DNA from: a virus
Strand: one strand, 5' to 3'
Length of the DNA: 21,816 nucleotides
Virus record (IMG/VR): IMGVR_UViG_3300023210_002125
Span: 1 to 21,816 of that record
Notes under the pieces: model-generated
Told to the model about the DNA's origin: nothing
Database searches by the model: none
The model's input: only the letters and a program-made list of their open reading frames with translations
Position numbers and translations under genes: made by a program
Shown: one piece after another, positions 5,952 through 14,251 of the stretch
How the letters are laid out: the number at the start of each line of letters is the position of its first letter
How positions within the stretch are numbered: the first letter of the stretch is position 1

Positions 5952-7044
5952 ATTTATACCAGTATATAAACCATCAATAACTGATCTTGAAAAAAAATAT
6001 GTGAATGATTGTTTGGACAGCTCTTGGATTTCTTCTAAAGGTAAATATGTAAATTTTTTTGAAAAATCTTTTGCAAAAAAGACTGGCGTAGAATATGCAA
6101 CAAGTGTTTGTAATGGTACAGTTGCCTTACACTTGGCACTTCTTTCTCTTGGTATTGGACCTGGAGATGAAGTCATTGTTCCTACATTTACATATATTGC
6201 ATCTGTAAATGCAATTGTATATTGTGGTGCTACTCCTGTTTTTGTTGATTCGATAGAAGAAACTTGGCAAGTAGATCCAGAAGATATTGTAAAGAAAGTA
6301 ACTTCTAAAACAAAAGCAATTATGGTTGTTCATTTGTATGGACAACCTTGTGATATGAATTCAATTTGTAAAATTGCAAAAGAGAATGATATATTTCTTG
6401 TGGAGGATTGTGCTGAAGCTTTTGGTAGTTATTATAGGGAAACGCATGTTGGATCTTTTGGAGATATTTCCACTTATAGTTTTTTTGGAAATAAGACTAT
6501 AACTGCTGGTGAAGGTGGTATGGTTGTTACCGACAATGAAACTTTATACCGAAGGGCACTTCATTTAAAGGGTCAAGGTCTTGCAGAACATCGACAATAT
6601 TGGCATGATGTTGTTGGTTATAACTATAGAATGACTAACATTGCATGTTCTATTGGTCAGGCACAACTTGAAAGATCTGATCAGTTGATTGCAAAGAAAA
6701 GAAAGATTGCGGATTACTATCACTCTGCTTTTGAAGGAACTCATATTAAAACACACAAAGAGCAACCAGATACTACTCATAGTTATTGGATGAATAGTAT
6801 TATTCTTGACTGCAATCAAGAACAAAGAGATGAGTTTAGAAAGTATTTGACTGAGAGGGGTATAGATACAAGACCTTTGTTCTATCCCGTACATACTATG
6901 CCTATGTATTCTCATAGGTATCAATCTCACAGAGTATCTGAGGATATAAGTAGACGAGGATTTAATATTCCAAGTTATCCGGATCTTACAGATTCTGAAT
7001 TAGAATACATAGTAAAAAATATACTGAGATTTCAAATATGTTAA
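5944..7044 (+). CDS. DegT/DnrJ/EryC1/StrS aminotransferase, GDP-perosamine synthase-like
   Basis: 366 residues from ATG 5944, which overlaps the fcl stop by eight bases as at the gmd/fcl junction; ATG 5935 is an alternative. The N-terminus (FIPVYKPSITDLEKKYV, SSWISSKGKYV) and the block SFFGNKTITAGEGG closely follow GDP-perosamine synthases. The PLP-binding lysine is K184, and D155 in VEDCAEA is the pyridine-nitrogen contact. Known reaction of that family: GDP-4-keto-6-deoxymannose plus glutamate to GDP-perosamine. Standing after gmd it has its substrate at hand and would compete with fcl. A related 4-keto-sugar aminotransferase specificity is possible. Confidence 0.93.
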   Translation: MDKFIPVYKPSITDLEKKYVNDCLDSSWISSKGKYVNFFEKSFAKKTGVEYATSVCNGTVALHLALLSLGIGPGDEVIVPTFTYIASVNAIVYCGATPVFVDSIEETWQVDPEDIVKKVTSKTKAIMVVHLYGQPCDMNSICKIAKENDIFLVEDCAEAFGSYYRETHVGSFGDISTYSFFGNKTITAGEGGMVVTDNETLYRRALHLKGQGLAEHRQYWHDVVGYNYRMTNIACSIGQAQLERSDQLIAKKRKIADYYHSAFEGTHIKTHKEQPDTTHSYWMNSIILDCNQEQRDEFRKYLTERGIDTRPLFYPVHTMPMYSHRYQSHRVSEDISRRGFNIPSYPDLTDSELEYIVKNILRFQIC

Positions 7045-7166
7045 TTGATGATTTTTTTATTGATGGTAAATGGGATGTTGAATATCCTGGCATGTCAACT
7101 TTTGAAATATTAAATATTTTTGGTGATGGTGGAGAGTCTTCTATATGTCTATTAGAAAGGAAGTAA
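7038..7166 (+). CDS. Tiny acidic hypothetical protein, 42 residues
   Basis: ATG 7038 overlaps the end of the aminotransferase by seven bases; TAA 7164-7166 overlaps the GNAT start. The product (MLIDDFFIDGKWDVEYPGMS...) is acidic and soluble, with no known motif. Only the overlaps and clean composition support it. Alternatively this is a 100-base spacer. Function unknown. Confidence 0.42.
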   Translation: MLIDDFFIDGKWDVEYPGMSTFEILNIFGDGGESSICLLERK

Positions 7167-7546
7167 ATTTTTCTTTTGATTTTGTAAAAGAAATTGTAGA
7201 TCAAAATGAAAATTTAAAAAGAACGTTTAGATATTTTTATTCTAGAGATGAAAGATGTTTTGATAATCACTTATATCATGTTATTTTAAATAATCCAGAA
7301 CCAGTTGGGTATGGACATTTAGACTACGAAGATGGTAAAATGTGGTTAGGTATGTGTGTCTTTGATACTTATGTTGGAAGAGGATATGGAAAACTAATTT
7401 TTAAGACACTTATATATAATAGAAAAAATCATAGTCTACATTTGACAGTAGATAAAGATAACTTTAAAGCAATAAATCTTTATTTGTCTAATGGTTTCAA
7501 GATTTATAAACAAACCGAAAAAATTTTTTACTGTAAATTTAATTAA
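7145..7546 (+). CDS. GNAT-family N-acetyltransferase
   Basis: 133 residues. The acetyl-CoA pyrophosphate-binding loop is seen at about residues 77-82 (VGRGYG, the Q/R-x-x-G-x-G/A motif). The later segment DNFKAINLYLSNGFKIYKQ (about 105-123) is the typical motif-B end of a GNAT domain. Placed right after the perosamine-synthase-like gene, it is a good candidate to acetylate the 4-amino group of GDP-perosamine. The usual perosamine N-acetyltransferases are left-handed beta-helix enzymes, so this would be a different fold doing the job, as WecD does for TDP-fucosamine. Another amine substrate is possible. Confidence 0.8.
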   Translation: MSIRKEVNFSFDFVKEIVDQNENLKRTFRYFYSRDERCFDNHLYHVILNNPEPVGYGHLDYEDGKMWLGMCVFDTYVGRGYGKLIFKTLIYNRKNHSLHLTVDKDNFKAINLYLSNGFKIYKQTEKIFYCKFN

Positions 7547-7548
7547 TC

Positions 7549-7857
7549 ATGGCTGATACATTTGGATCTTTAATAGACAAACTTACTACTGTTGATTTAA
7601 AGATGTGGAATAACCAAGAGTTGCTCTATGAAATTCGTAGAATGACTTTTGAAGAATATAAAGCAAAGTATTTTGATACTGAAGAAGGTGCTGAAAATCT
7701 TTGGAAGTGTTTGAAAAAATGCTGTGACCTTAATGCCCAAAGAAATCAACTAATTGATGAAGTTGATGAAAAACTTATAGAAATTGTTAAATCATCTTTA
7801 TCTGGCGAAGATTTAGATTCTGGAAAATTTATTCAAAGAAAACATAAAACTTATTGA
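7549..7857 (+). CDS. Small helical protein resembling DUF4254
   Basis: 102 residues, charged, without signal or membrane segment. The block NAQRNQLIDEVDEKLIEIV near residues 63-81 matches the pattern I associate with DUF4254 (asparagine, QRN, LI-E-ID), a family found in sugar and LPS gene clusters of unknown function. It begins three bases after the GNAT stop, within the same operon. No catalytic motif can be named. The family assignment is from memory of the pattern and is moderate. Confidence 0.62.
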   Translation: MADTFGSLIDKLTTVDLKMWNNQELLYEIRRMTFEEYKAKYFDTEEGAENLWKCLKKCCDLNAQRNQLIDEVDEKLIEIVKSSLSGEDLDSGKFIQRKHKTY

Positions 7858-7869
7858 GAACTATGAACT

Positions 7870-8442
7870 ATGACTAATCCTAAATTTTGGCCCGAAGAAG
7901 GACATTTAAATATTGATCAATATAATTTTGTAAAAGATTTATTGTCTGGTAAAAAAATTGAATATGTTTTGGAGACCGGATTTGCAACAGGAAGATCTGC
8001 ATTATCTGTTCTTAACAACTGCAAAAATCTTAAAAAAATGATATCTATTGATATTAATTTTGATTATAGATCTATTAGTAGACAAATGTTAGAAATTTTG
8101 GAAAAAAAATTTCCAGTTTTTTCTGGATTTGAATCTGATTCAAAGTCTGCATTAACTGATGAATTTTTTAAGGAAAATTATCCTGAGGGTATTGATTATT
8201 GCTTAGTAGATGGAGATCATACTTATAGTGGTTGTCTTAGAGATCTTGAATTAATTCTTCCACATATGAAAACTGGATCGATTATATTAATTGATGATTA
8301 TATGTCTGGACCTCCAAATGGATGCAATATTCCAGAAGTTACATCAGCATGTGATGATTTTTATTATGAAAATTCTTCTTTGGTGGAGAAAGATCGGTGG
8401 AATAATCAAGGAAAAGGATTTTGTATTTTTACTAAAAAATAA
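7870..8442 (+). CDS. Class I SAM-dependent methyltransferase (Methyltransf_24-like)
   Basis: 190 residues. The glycine-rich SAM motif appears as LETGFATGRSALS (34-46), an acidic residue follows the next strand (SIDINF), and VDGDHTYSGCLRDLELILPHM (113 onward) with ILIDDY (140-144) is characteristic of the Methyltransf_24 group often met in sugar clusters. It probably O-methylates a sugar or glycan intermediate. The substrate cannot be read from the sequence. Its TAA overlaps the ATG of the next glycosyltransferase (TAATG). Confidence 0.82.
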   Translation: MTNPKFWPEEGHLNIDQYNFVKDLLSGKKIEYVLETGFATGRSALSVLNNCKNLKKMISIDINFDYRSISRQMLEILEKKFPVFSGFESDSKSALTDEFFKENYPEGIDYCLVDGDHTYSGCLRDLELILPHMKTGSIILIDDYMSGPPNGCNIPEVTSACDDFYYENSSLVEKDRWNNQGKGFCIFTKK

Positions 8443-10031
8443 TGAGAAAGTGTCACTTTAGTATTCTTTATAATGAACTTCCATTTTTAAAACAAAAAAT
8501 AAATTTTTTATATGATAATTTTGATCAGTTAATTTTTTATGATTTAAATGTAGGAACTCCAAATCCTCATTTTTCTAAGGATGGATCTCATGAATTTATA
8601 AAGTATTATCCAGATCCAGACAATAAAATTACTCTGATTGAAAAAAAAGGTCTGTCTGACGTTACTAATTTTAAGGGAGATGGGTCTATTGAAAAACAAA
8701 AAATGTTTGCAGTTGGATCATCTTATGTTTGGGACGATATTGACTCTTTTTGGTGTTTTGATTTAGATGAATTTTTTCATAGGTCATTGCTTCAAAAAGT
8801 TGATGATATTTTTGAAAAAAACTTGGAAGTAAACTCTATTGAATTGGATCACTATGTTTTTTTGAAGGATCAAGAAACAATTATTGTTGATGGACAATCA
8901 GACAGATGGAAGTTTTATTCTAGAATAGCAAGACATAAACCAGGAAATGTTTATGGACATTGTACTATTTCCTCAGAGTATTTAAATACTTACAAAGTAG
9001 AAGATGAGTCATGCTATCATTTTGCATGGGTAGGTGAAAATAGGGTAAAGAATAAAATTAATCACTATACAAAACCACCAACAGGAAGTTCTAATAATAT
9101 TCCACTATATGAAAAATGGTCTAAAAATGTTTGGAATAAGTTTGAAGATTTTAAGACAGAAATAAAATCTGATGAAATTTTTGGGTATCCTAATATGCAC
9201 CCATCAATACCTAAGGGACTTAAAAAATATTGCGGGAACTATCCTGACTATATAAATTTGAATAAAATGATTGGTGAATTAAATCGAATGAATGAAGCAG
9301 TTGTTCTTTCTCATTTAGGCATGGGTGATATGATTGGAATTAGTCCTGCGGTTAGACATTATTGTAAAAAATATGATGAGGTTTATATTTTTTCGAAAGA
9401 AAAAAATTCAAAAAACGTTTTCTCTTTATATGATGATGTTCCTAATTTAAACATTATAACTATTGATAATGATTCGACTTTAGAGTTGCAACAGATTAAC
9501 TTCTATTTAAATGAACTTGGAAGTAATTTAGATTTGATTAGTTCTGGTTTATATAAAAAAGAACGATCAGATTTTACAAATCTTCCTGATAATTTTTACG
9601 ATGATTTTGATTTAGATTATTCTGTTTATGGAGAAGAATTTAATCTTCCTAGTAAAATCCTTGAAGATAAAAGATACTTAGATCTTTTAGATGATGTTGA
9701 TTATAACTTTATTGCTGGGACATCATCTACAAAAGATATTACTGAAGAAATTTTAGAGTCAATTAAAGATAATCTTTTTATAGTCAGTCCTTCCAAAAAT
9801 GTATATAGTGAAGAAGATCCTAGGTATCAGTTAGCAGAAAAATTTTTAAATCTTCCTCTATTTGATTACACAAATATTATCAAAAATGCAAAAGGTGTAT
9901 ATTTGATTGATAGTTCTTTTTCACTATTATCCAAGTTTGTTGCATCAAAAAACTCCAAGAAAGTTTTGTATAATAGAAGTGGTTATGATTTATCCTCAAA
10001 CTTTTTCTCTGATTGGGAAGTGGTGAAATGA
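8442..10031 (+). CDS. Two-domain glycosyltransferase-like protein, 529 residues
   Basis: The N-terminal half (1 to about 270) looks like a GT-A enzyme of the GT2/GT92 kind: ILYNELPFL start and the metal-binding DLDEF at 107-111, then SRIARH and HYT segments. The second half (about 285-529) opens with VVLSHLGMGDMIGISPAVRHY (HLGMGDMIG at 291-299), which resembles the start of heptosyltransferase/GT9-like GT-B domains, and later has FIVSPSKNVYSEEDPRYQLA and LIDSSFSLL. So one polypeptide seems to join two sugar-transfer modules. The second may be degenerate, as the usual donor-binding glycines are sparse. It is very AT-rich. Both substrates unknown. Confidence 0.72.
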   Translation: MRKCHFSILYNELPFLKQKINFLYDNFDQLIFYDLNVGTPNPHFSKDGSHEFIKYYPDPDNKITLIEKKGLSDVTNFKGDGSIEKQKMFAVGSSYVWDDIDSFWCFDLDEFFHRSLLQKVDDIFEKNLEVNSIELDHYVFLKDQETIIVDGQSDRWKFYSRIARHKPGNVYGHCTISSEYLNTYKVEDESCYHFAWVGENRVKNKINHYTKPPTGSSNNIPLYEKWSKNVWNKFEDFKTEIKSDEIFGYPNMHPSIPKGLKKYCGNYPDYINLNKMIGELNRMNEAVVLSHLGMGDMIGISPAVRHYCKKYDEVYIFSKEKNSKNVFSLYDDVPNLNIITIDNDSTLELQQINFYLNELGSNLDLISSGLYKKERSDFTNLPDNFYDDFDLDYSVYGEEFNLPSKILEDKRYLDLLDDVDYNFIAGTSSTKDITEEILESIKDNLFIVSPSKNVYSEEDPRYQLAEKFLNLPLFDYTNIIKNAKGVYLIDSSFSLLSKFVASKNSKKVLYNRSGYDLSSNFFSDWEVVK

Positions 10032-10915
10032 AAGATTTTAATCAATATGAAATGAGTGATTGGATTTCTAGTAAACTGAAATCTAATCAATCTTTTTCCT
10101 GTGTGAGACTTGGACACACTGAATACGAAATAATAAATAATGTTTTGAGGGGTGAAAGAATACCAGACAGATGGATTCATTATACTAATACTGCGGGCAT
10201 ATTCCCCCATACTGAAGAGTTCTGTAGAAATCAATACTATCCCAAGATTGATATATCTTTAGATACTGCTGATGCAATAGGTCAACCTGGAGTATCTTCT
10301 AAAACATTTTCTCCACATTTTCGGGAGAAGTATTTAACTGATAAGATTGGTTTTATTGAATGTAGATTTTTAGACCCAATATACCTCATAGATTATGATG
10401 ATCCATGGACAAAGTATCTTAAAGGTAAAAAAGTATTAGTTATTAATTCTAGTGTGTCTAGCATTGAGAAGCAGTGGAATATTATTGATGATATTTGGGG
10501 GGATAATCTGGAAAAAATATGTCCATTCGATTTGGTTGAGGTTATAAGATCTCCATTACCACCAAGTATATGTGGTGGAGAAATCTATTACAATGACAAG
10601 AAAATGGAGAATTGGATAGAGTCATCTGAGATGATTTGTGGTATGATAGATAATGTTGATTTTGATGTTGCATTAGTTGGTGCTGGTGCATATGCACCAA
10701 TCTTATCTTCTTATATAAAGAATAAGAATAAGTCTGTGATAACAACTTGTGGAGCAACTCAACTATTCTTTGGAGTAAAAGGTAAACGTTGGTCGAAGAA
10801 TAATGCTAAACACTGCGAAGTATTTAATGACAGTTGGATATATCCAGTTGATGGAGACCTTCCATTGAACTTAAAATTCTTTGAGTCATTTGAAGGTGGC
10901 AATGCATATTGGTAA
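10028..10915 (+). CDS. GT-D-type glycosyltransferase-like protein, 295 residues
   Basis: ATG 10028 overlaps the upstream TGA as ATGA and follows GGAAGTGG, so I choose it over TTG 10013. FSCVRLGHTEYE (23-34) stands where GT-D enzymes have R-x-G-DGE. The C-terminal block VALVGAGAYAPILSSYIK (214-231) and GATQLFFGVKGKRW (242-255) is a conserved segment of such proteins in phage and LPS clusters. Asp/Gly of the DGE motif are replaced by His/Thr here, so metal or donor binding may differ. Probable sugar transferase of the surface-glycan pathway; moderate certainty. Confidence 0.68.
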   Translation: MKDFNQYEMSDWISSKLKSNQSFSCVRLGHTEYEIINNVLRGERIPDRWIHYTNTAGIFPHTEEFCRNQYYPKIDISLDTADAIGQPGVSSKTFSPHFREKYLTDKIGFIECRFLDPIYLIDYDDPWTKYLKGKKVLVINSSVSSIEKQWNIIDDIWGDNLEKICPFDLVEVIRSPLPPSICGGEIYYNDKKMENWIESSEMICGMIDNVDFDVALVGAGAYAPILSSYIKNKNKSVITTCGATQLFFGVKGKRWSKNNAKHCEVFNDSWIYPVDGDLPLNLKFFESFEGGNAYW

Positions 10916-10932
10916 ATTTATTAAGTAAAAAA

Positions 10933-11553
10933 ATGTATTATAGTCAGTGTGGTGAAGACAAGTTTCTCTATGAAAAATACTTCAAAGATGATGAAACTAA
11001 AAATGGGTTTTTTATTGAGTTGGGTGCAATGGATGGAGTTACTTATAGTAATACTCTTTTCTATGAAAAGCAACTTGGATGGAATGGGGTACTTATTGAA
11101 CCTCAAGTTCAAATGTTTAAACAATTAGAACAGAATAGACCTAAGTGTTATAACTTTAACTATGCTATCTCTGAAGTAGATGGTGATGTTGTTTTCACTG
11201 GTCATTATGCAGTAGGTGGAATTGATTTGGATATGACTGAGTGGTATAAAAAAGATCACCATTGGTCGGATAAAGACAAGTATATTGTCAAGTCAAAACC
11301 AATTAAAAGTCTCTTGAAAGATGTACCAATCACAAAGGTGGATCTATTTTCTATTGACGTTGAGGGTGGTGAGTTATCTGTATTGAATACTTTTGACTGG
11401 GAGATTCATGTCAGACTTATACTGATTGAGATGACAAAGTATGACCCAGAAAGAAATGATAAGATTAGAAAACTCTTGATTGAGAAAAATTTTGTCTTTG
11501 CTGATAAAGTGGCTGCTAATGAAGTTTGGGTGAATAAGGAGGACCTGCGATGA
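10933..11553 (+). CDS. FkbM-family methyltransferase
   Basis: From ATG 10933 the product is 206 residues; TTG 10909 would overlap the previous gene and is less likely. Motifs: YYSQCGEDKFLYEKYF at the start, FIELGAMDGVTYSNT (27-41, SAM loop), LIEPQ (54-58), and DLFSIDVEGGE (137-147), all typical of FkbM enzymes, which O-methylate sugars or related hydroxyls. It sits between glycosyltransferases and its TGA overlaps the next ATG, so it is likely co-translated. Together with the methyltransferase at 7870 it suggests a methylated glycan. Confidence 0.9.
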   Translation: MYYSQCGEDKFLYEKYFKDDETKNGFFIELGAMDGVTYSNTLFYEKQLGWNGVLIEPQVQMFKQLEQNRPKCYNFNYAISEVDGDVVFTGHYAVGGIDLDMTEWYKKDHHWSDKDKYIVKSKPIKSLLKDVPITKVDLFSIDVEGGELSVLNTFDWEIHVRLILIEMTKYDPERNDKIRKLLIEKNFVFADKVAANEVWVNKEDLR

Positions 11554-12254
11554 ATATTCAACCATTTATTTTTAACTGGAAAGGGCAGTTCGAAAAGACC
11601 TGCCAAAAAGAAGAGCAACTGAAAAAAATTTTTGATAAGGTTATTGTCATCAATAGTGATGATACCAACGAAAAACCTGAGTGGATTAATGTTGGGGATG
11701 ACTATTATTTTACTGACCAGTTTTTGAAGGCAGTAGAAGTCTTTGATGGTGATGTGATGTTTCACATTCAAGCGGATGCAAGTTATGATGACTTTGAATC
11801 TCTTATAGGGGATGCCAAGAAATACTATGATGAGTATGAGTGGGGAGTGTATGCTCCTAATGTAGATTACACATGGTATACTTCTCAAAATACTGATATT
11901 GAATCACTAAAATCATCACATTTGAATATTAAGATGGTTTCTGATCCTGACTGCACTTGTTGGTTCATACATAAAGATGTTATTGACGATTTTAAAAATC
12001 GAAACATTGATATGAGTGATCAAAAAATGGGATGGGGTATTGACATTTCTATTTGCGGATTATCTTTTCTTAGGGGAAGACCTGTAATAAGAGATTATAA
12101 TCATACAGTAGATCATCCTCCTGGAACAAACTATAATAAAGAAGTTGCTGCAAATGAGATGGGTATTCTTTGGAATCGATTAGATGATGATATGAAACAA
12201 GTTATTTCATACATCAAAGGAGATAGAGAAAAACTTCAAAACTATTTTCAATGA
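11550..12254 (+). CDS. GT-A-like glycosyltransferase, 234 residues
   Basis: GGAGG (11540-11544) precedes ATG 11550, which overlaps the FkbM stop. The N-terminus (NIQPFIFNWKGQFEKT, KVIVINSDD) resembles a GT2 nucleotide-sugar domain. FHIQADASYDDF at about 71-82 takes the place of the DxD strand (QADAS), and a later MGWGIDISICGLS (about 160-172) is like the GWG-D segment of GT2/GT7 enzymes. The presence of all usual GT-A landmarks makes transfer of a sugar likely; donor and acceptor unknown. It overlaps the next gene by four bases. Confidence 0.75.
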   Translation: MNIQPFIFNWKGQFEKTCQKEEQLKKIFDKVIVINSDDTNEKPEWINVGDDYYFTDQFLKAVEVFDGDVMFHIQADASYDDFESLIGDAKKYYDEYEWGVYAPNVDYTWYTSQNTDIESLKSSHLNIKMVSDPDCTCWFIHKDVIDDFKNRNIDMSDQKMGWGIDISICGLSFLRGRPVIRDYNHTVDHPPGTNYNKEVAANEMGILWNRLDDDMKQVISYIKGDREKLQNYFQ

Positions 12255-12895
12255 ATAAAATTATTTCAATAAGTGTATGGGGAAACAACCCTCAGTATTG
12301 TATTGGTGCTATTAAGAATGCTAATATAGCAAAGAAACTTTTGCCAGATTGGAAGTGTAGAATATTTGTAGATTATACAGTTCCAATTGAGTATCAAAAA
12401 CAATTGTATGATATGGATAATGTTGAAGTTGCAGAGGTCAATTCTAAAGGAATATTTGGTGCCTTCTGGAGATTTTACTCAATGTTTGAAAGTGATGATA
12501 ATATCACTATTTCCAGAGATAGTGATTCTAGAATTTCGGAAAGAGAAGTGCGTTGTGTAAATGAGTGGATTGAGAGTGGTAAAAAGTTTTCAATTATAAG
12601 GGATCACGAACGACATTATGATTGGCCAATTCTTGCTGGTATGTGGGGTATGCGTGGATGTTTAGATGAATCGTTTTTAGACAAAATGAATCAATATTCA
12701 AATAAACATTTTTATACATCAGATCAAATTTTTCTGGCAAAAGAAATATGGACATTAGCGGAAAAAAATTCTATGATCCATGGATTCAAAGAAGTTGAAT
12801 GGATGAAAGAATCTAGAGATGTTGACAACTTTATTGGTCAAGGATATAATGAAAATGATAAACCAATTTATACTTCTGATGGTATAAAAATATGA
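12251..12895 (+). CDS. Glycosyltransferase-like protein with DxD motif, 214 residues
   Basis: ATG 12251 overlaps the upstream TGA. The start MNKIISISVWGNNPQYCIGAIKN matches a group of small sugar transferases that begin with a strand and an N-x-x-Y-xx-G-A pattern. FGAFWRFYSM (about 70-79) is followed by ISRDSDSRIS (about 87-96), a DxD metal site. YTSDQIFLA (about 156-164) is the second-half acidic motif. This arrangement is GT-A. The substrate is unknown. The final codons overlap the next small gene by four bases. Confidence 0.74.
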   Translation: MNKIISISVWGNNPQYCIGAIKNANIAKKLLPDWKCRIFVDYTVPIEYQKQLYDMDNVEVAEVNSKGIFGAFWRFYSMFESDDNITISRDSDSRISEREVRCVNEWIESGKKFSIIRDHERHYDWPILAGMWGMRGCLDESFLDKMNQYSNKHFYTSDQIFLAKEIWTLAEKNSMIHGFKEVEWMKESRDVDNFIGQGYNENDKPIYTSDGIKI

Positions 12896-13155
12896 TAGTT
12901 AAATTTATTGAGAGTATTCAAATAAAATTATGGGAGATATTTGCAGAATTGGAATACATTTCATATCCATGGAAAACGATTTCTCCACCACAGTGGGCTG
13001 TAGAAAGATATAGTCTCAATCAGCAGAATGAAGATATTTTGGATGATGGATATTATTATGATTGGATAAAATCACATGATGAAAAAATTAATAAACTTCA
13101 AGAGGATATAATTTATATTTTTGCAAAAATAGAAGAACTGAAAAAAAATGGATAA
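12892..13155 (+). CDS. Small hypothetical protein, 87 residues, in the glycan operon
   Basis: ATG 12892 overlaps the previous stop (ATGA). The protein has an amphipathic N-terminal helix, a Trp/Tyr-rich middle (YPWKTISPPQWAVERY) and a charged C-terminal helix likely to form a coiled coil (KINKLQEDIIYIFAKIEELKK). Its size and the N/E/K-rich end recall the helical protein at 7549, but I see no shared motif. Probably an accessory protein of the glycan enzymes; function unknown. Confidence 0.7.
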   Translation: MIVKFIESIQIKLWEIFAELEYISYPWKTISPPQWAVERYSLNQQNEDILDDGYYYDWIKSHDEKINKLQEDIIYIFAKIEELKKNG

Positions 13156-13939
13156 AAATAAATCGGTTTTCAAAATTAAAGGACTTCCTCCAATTTACTG
13201 GTTAAATCTGGATGCAGATGCTCATCGTCGTGAGTATATGGAGGAACAGTTTGAGTACTGGCAGATTAAAAATCATACTCGTATTTCTGGATATGATGGA
13301 AGGACTGATGATGTGTGTGAGCATATTACAGGAATTGCCCCAGATAAGGTATCAACAAATGAATTGGGATGTTGTTTGTCTCATTTGAAAGCAATTAAAC
13401 ATTTTTATCAAGAAACTGATGATGAATATTGCCTCATCTTTGAGGATGATGTTGTTTTAGATATTGCAAAATATTGGAATTTTTCCTGGAAAGATTTTGT
13501 AGCAAAACTTCCATACAATTGGGACTGTGTTCAATTGACTACTATTTGTACTGGAAATATTCATGTTTGTCTTCATCATTATTTTATTAATGATTTTTCT
13601 GCTGCGGCATATTTGATTACAAGACATCATGCATCTAAAATTGTCAAGAACCATGTGCGTGGTGATAAATTTAAATTGGATAATGGTATCAAACCTCGTG
13701 CAGTTTCTGAAGATACTGTTTTTGGATCTGGAGTCACATATTCAATTCCTATTTTCTTATATCGTCTTGATTTAGGATCTGCTATTCATCCAGAACATAT
13801 TGACATTTACCATAGAGGAAGTTATAATGCCTTGGAAAATTTTTGGAAAACTAATGGATGTGAAATGTCTTTGGACCAATTTATGACATATGATCCATAC
13901 CTGAATAGAATTAGTGAACATTCTCCAAATACCCAATAA
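13148..13939 (+). CDS. Glycosyltransferase family 25 (LPS-type) protein
   Basis: 263 residues. The start PPIYWLNLDADAHRREYM (14-31) is the GT25 donor-site strand (I-x-N-L-x-x-x-x-x-R), followed by NELGCCLSHLKAIKHF (71-86) and the metal-binding CLIFEDDVVL (95-104, EDD at 99-101), all hallmarks of GT25 enzymes that extend lipooligosaccharide. It is the last gene of the glycan island. No clear terminator follows, and the next promoter starts five bases after its stop, so read-through into hli is possible. Donor unknown. Confidence 0.9.
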   Translation: MDKNKSVFKIKGLPPIYWLNLDADAHRREYMEEQFEYWQIKNHTRISGYDGRTDDVCEHITGIAPDKVSTNELGCCLSHLKAIKHFYQETDDEYCLIFEDDVVLDIAKYWNFSWKDFVAKLPYNWDCVQLTTICTGNIHVCLHHYFINDFSAAAYLITRHHASKIVKNHVRGDKFKLDNGIKPRAVSEDTVFGSGVTYSIPIFLYRLDLGSAIHPEHIDIYHRGSYNALENFWKTNGCEMSLDQFMTYDPYLNRISEHSPNTQ

Positions 13940-13943
13940 AAGG

Positions 13944-13972
13944 TTGACAAGACTTTATGTTTCCTATATAAT
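13944..13972 (+). promoter_or_regulatory. Perfect consensus sigma-70 promoter for hli
   Basis: TTGACA (13944-13949), 17-base spacer, TATAAT (13967-13972). The expected start point is about 13979. Confidence 0.93.
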
Positions 13973-13999
13973 ATTGTAATGTTTCTTAACAAAACTCAA

Positions 14000-14218
14000 A
14001 TGACTGTAACAACCGAAGACGGTGGACGCACAAACATGTGGGCTACCGAACCCCGCATGTTTGTTGATCCCTCTTATACTGAGGCATATGGTCTTGAGAC
14101 ACATGCAGAACGTGCAGAGAAACTCAATGGTCGCACGGCAATGATTGGATTTGCTGCTGCCCTGATTTCTTATGCCACGACTGGTAGTGTGTTCTTTTTT
14201 GGACTTTTCGGTTTCTGA
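14000..14218 (+). CDS. hli: High-light-inducible protein (Hli), chlorophyll-binding single helix
   Basis: 72 residues from ATG 14000. ATG 13979 would add seven residues but coincides with the predicted transcription start, making the mRNA leaderless, so I prefer 14000. The signature AERAEKLNGRTAMIGF (about 37-51) is the E-x-x-N-G-R-x-A-M-x-G motif of the chlorophyll a/b-binding (LHC/ELIP) helix, followed by a hydrophobic end. The N-terminal extension (TTEDGGRTNMWATEPRM) is common in cyanophage Hli. It would sit in the thylakoid membrane and protect photosystem components from excess light during infection. It has its own strong promoter. Confidence 0.95.
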   Translation: MTVTTEDGGRTNMWATEPRMFVDPSYTEAYGLETHAERAEKLNGRTAMIGFAAALISYATTGSVFFFGLFGF

Positions 14219-14222
14219 GCAC

Positions 14223-14251
14223 TTGACAATGTATCAAATCTTGTTTACAAT
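14223..14251 (+). promoter_or_regulatory. Sigma-70-type promoter upstream of petF
   Basis: TTGACA (14223-14228), 17-base spacer, TACAAT (14246-14251). It would give a 5' leader of about 57 bases for petF and lies within the first codons of the micropeptide frame at 14229. Confidence 0.75.
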
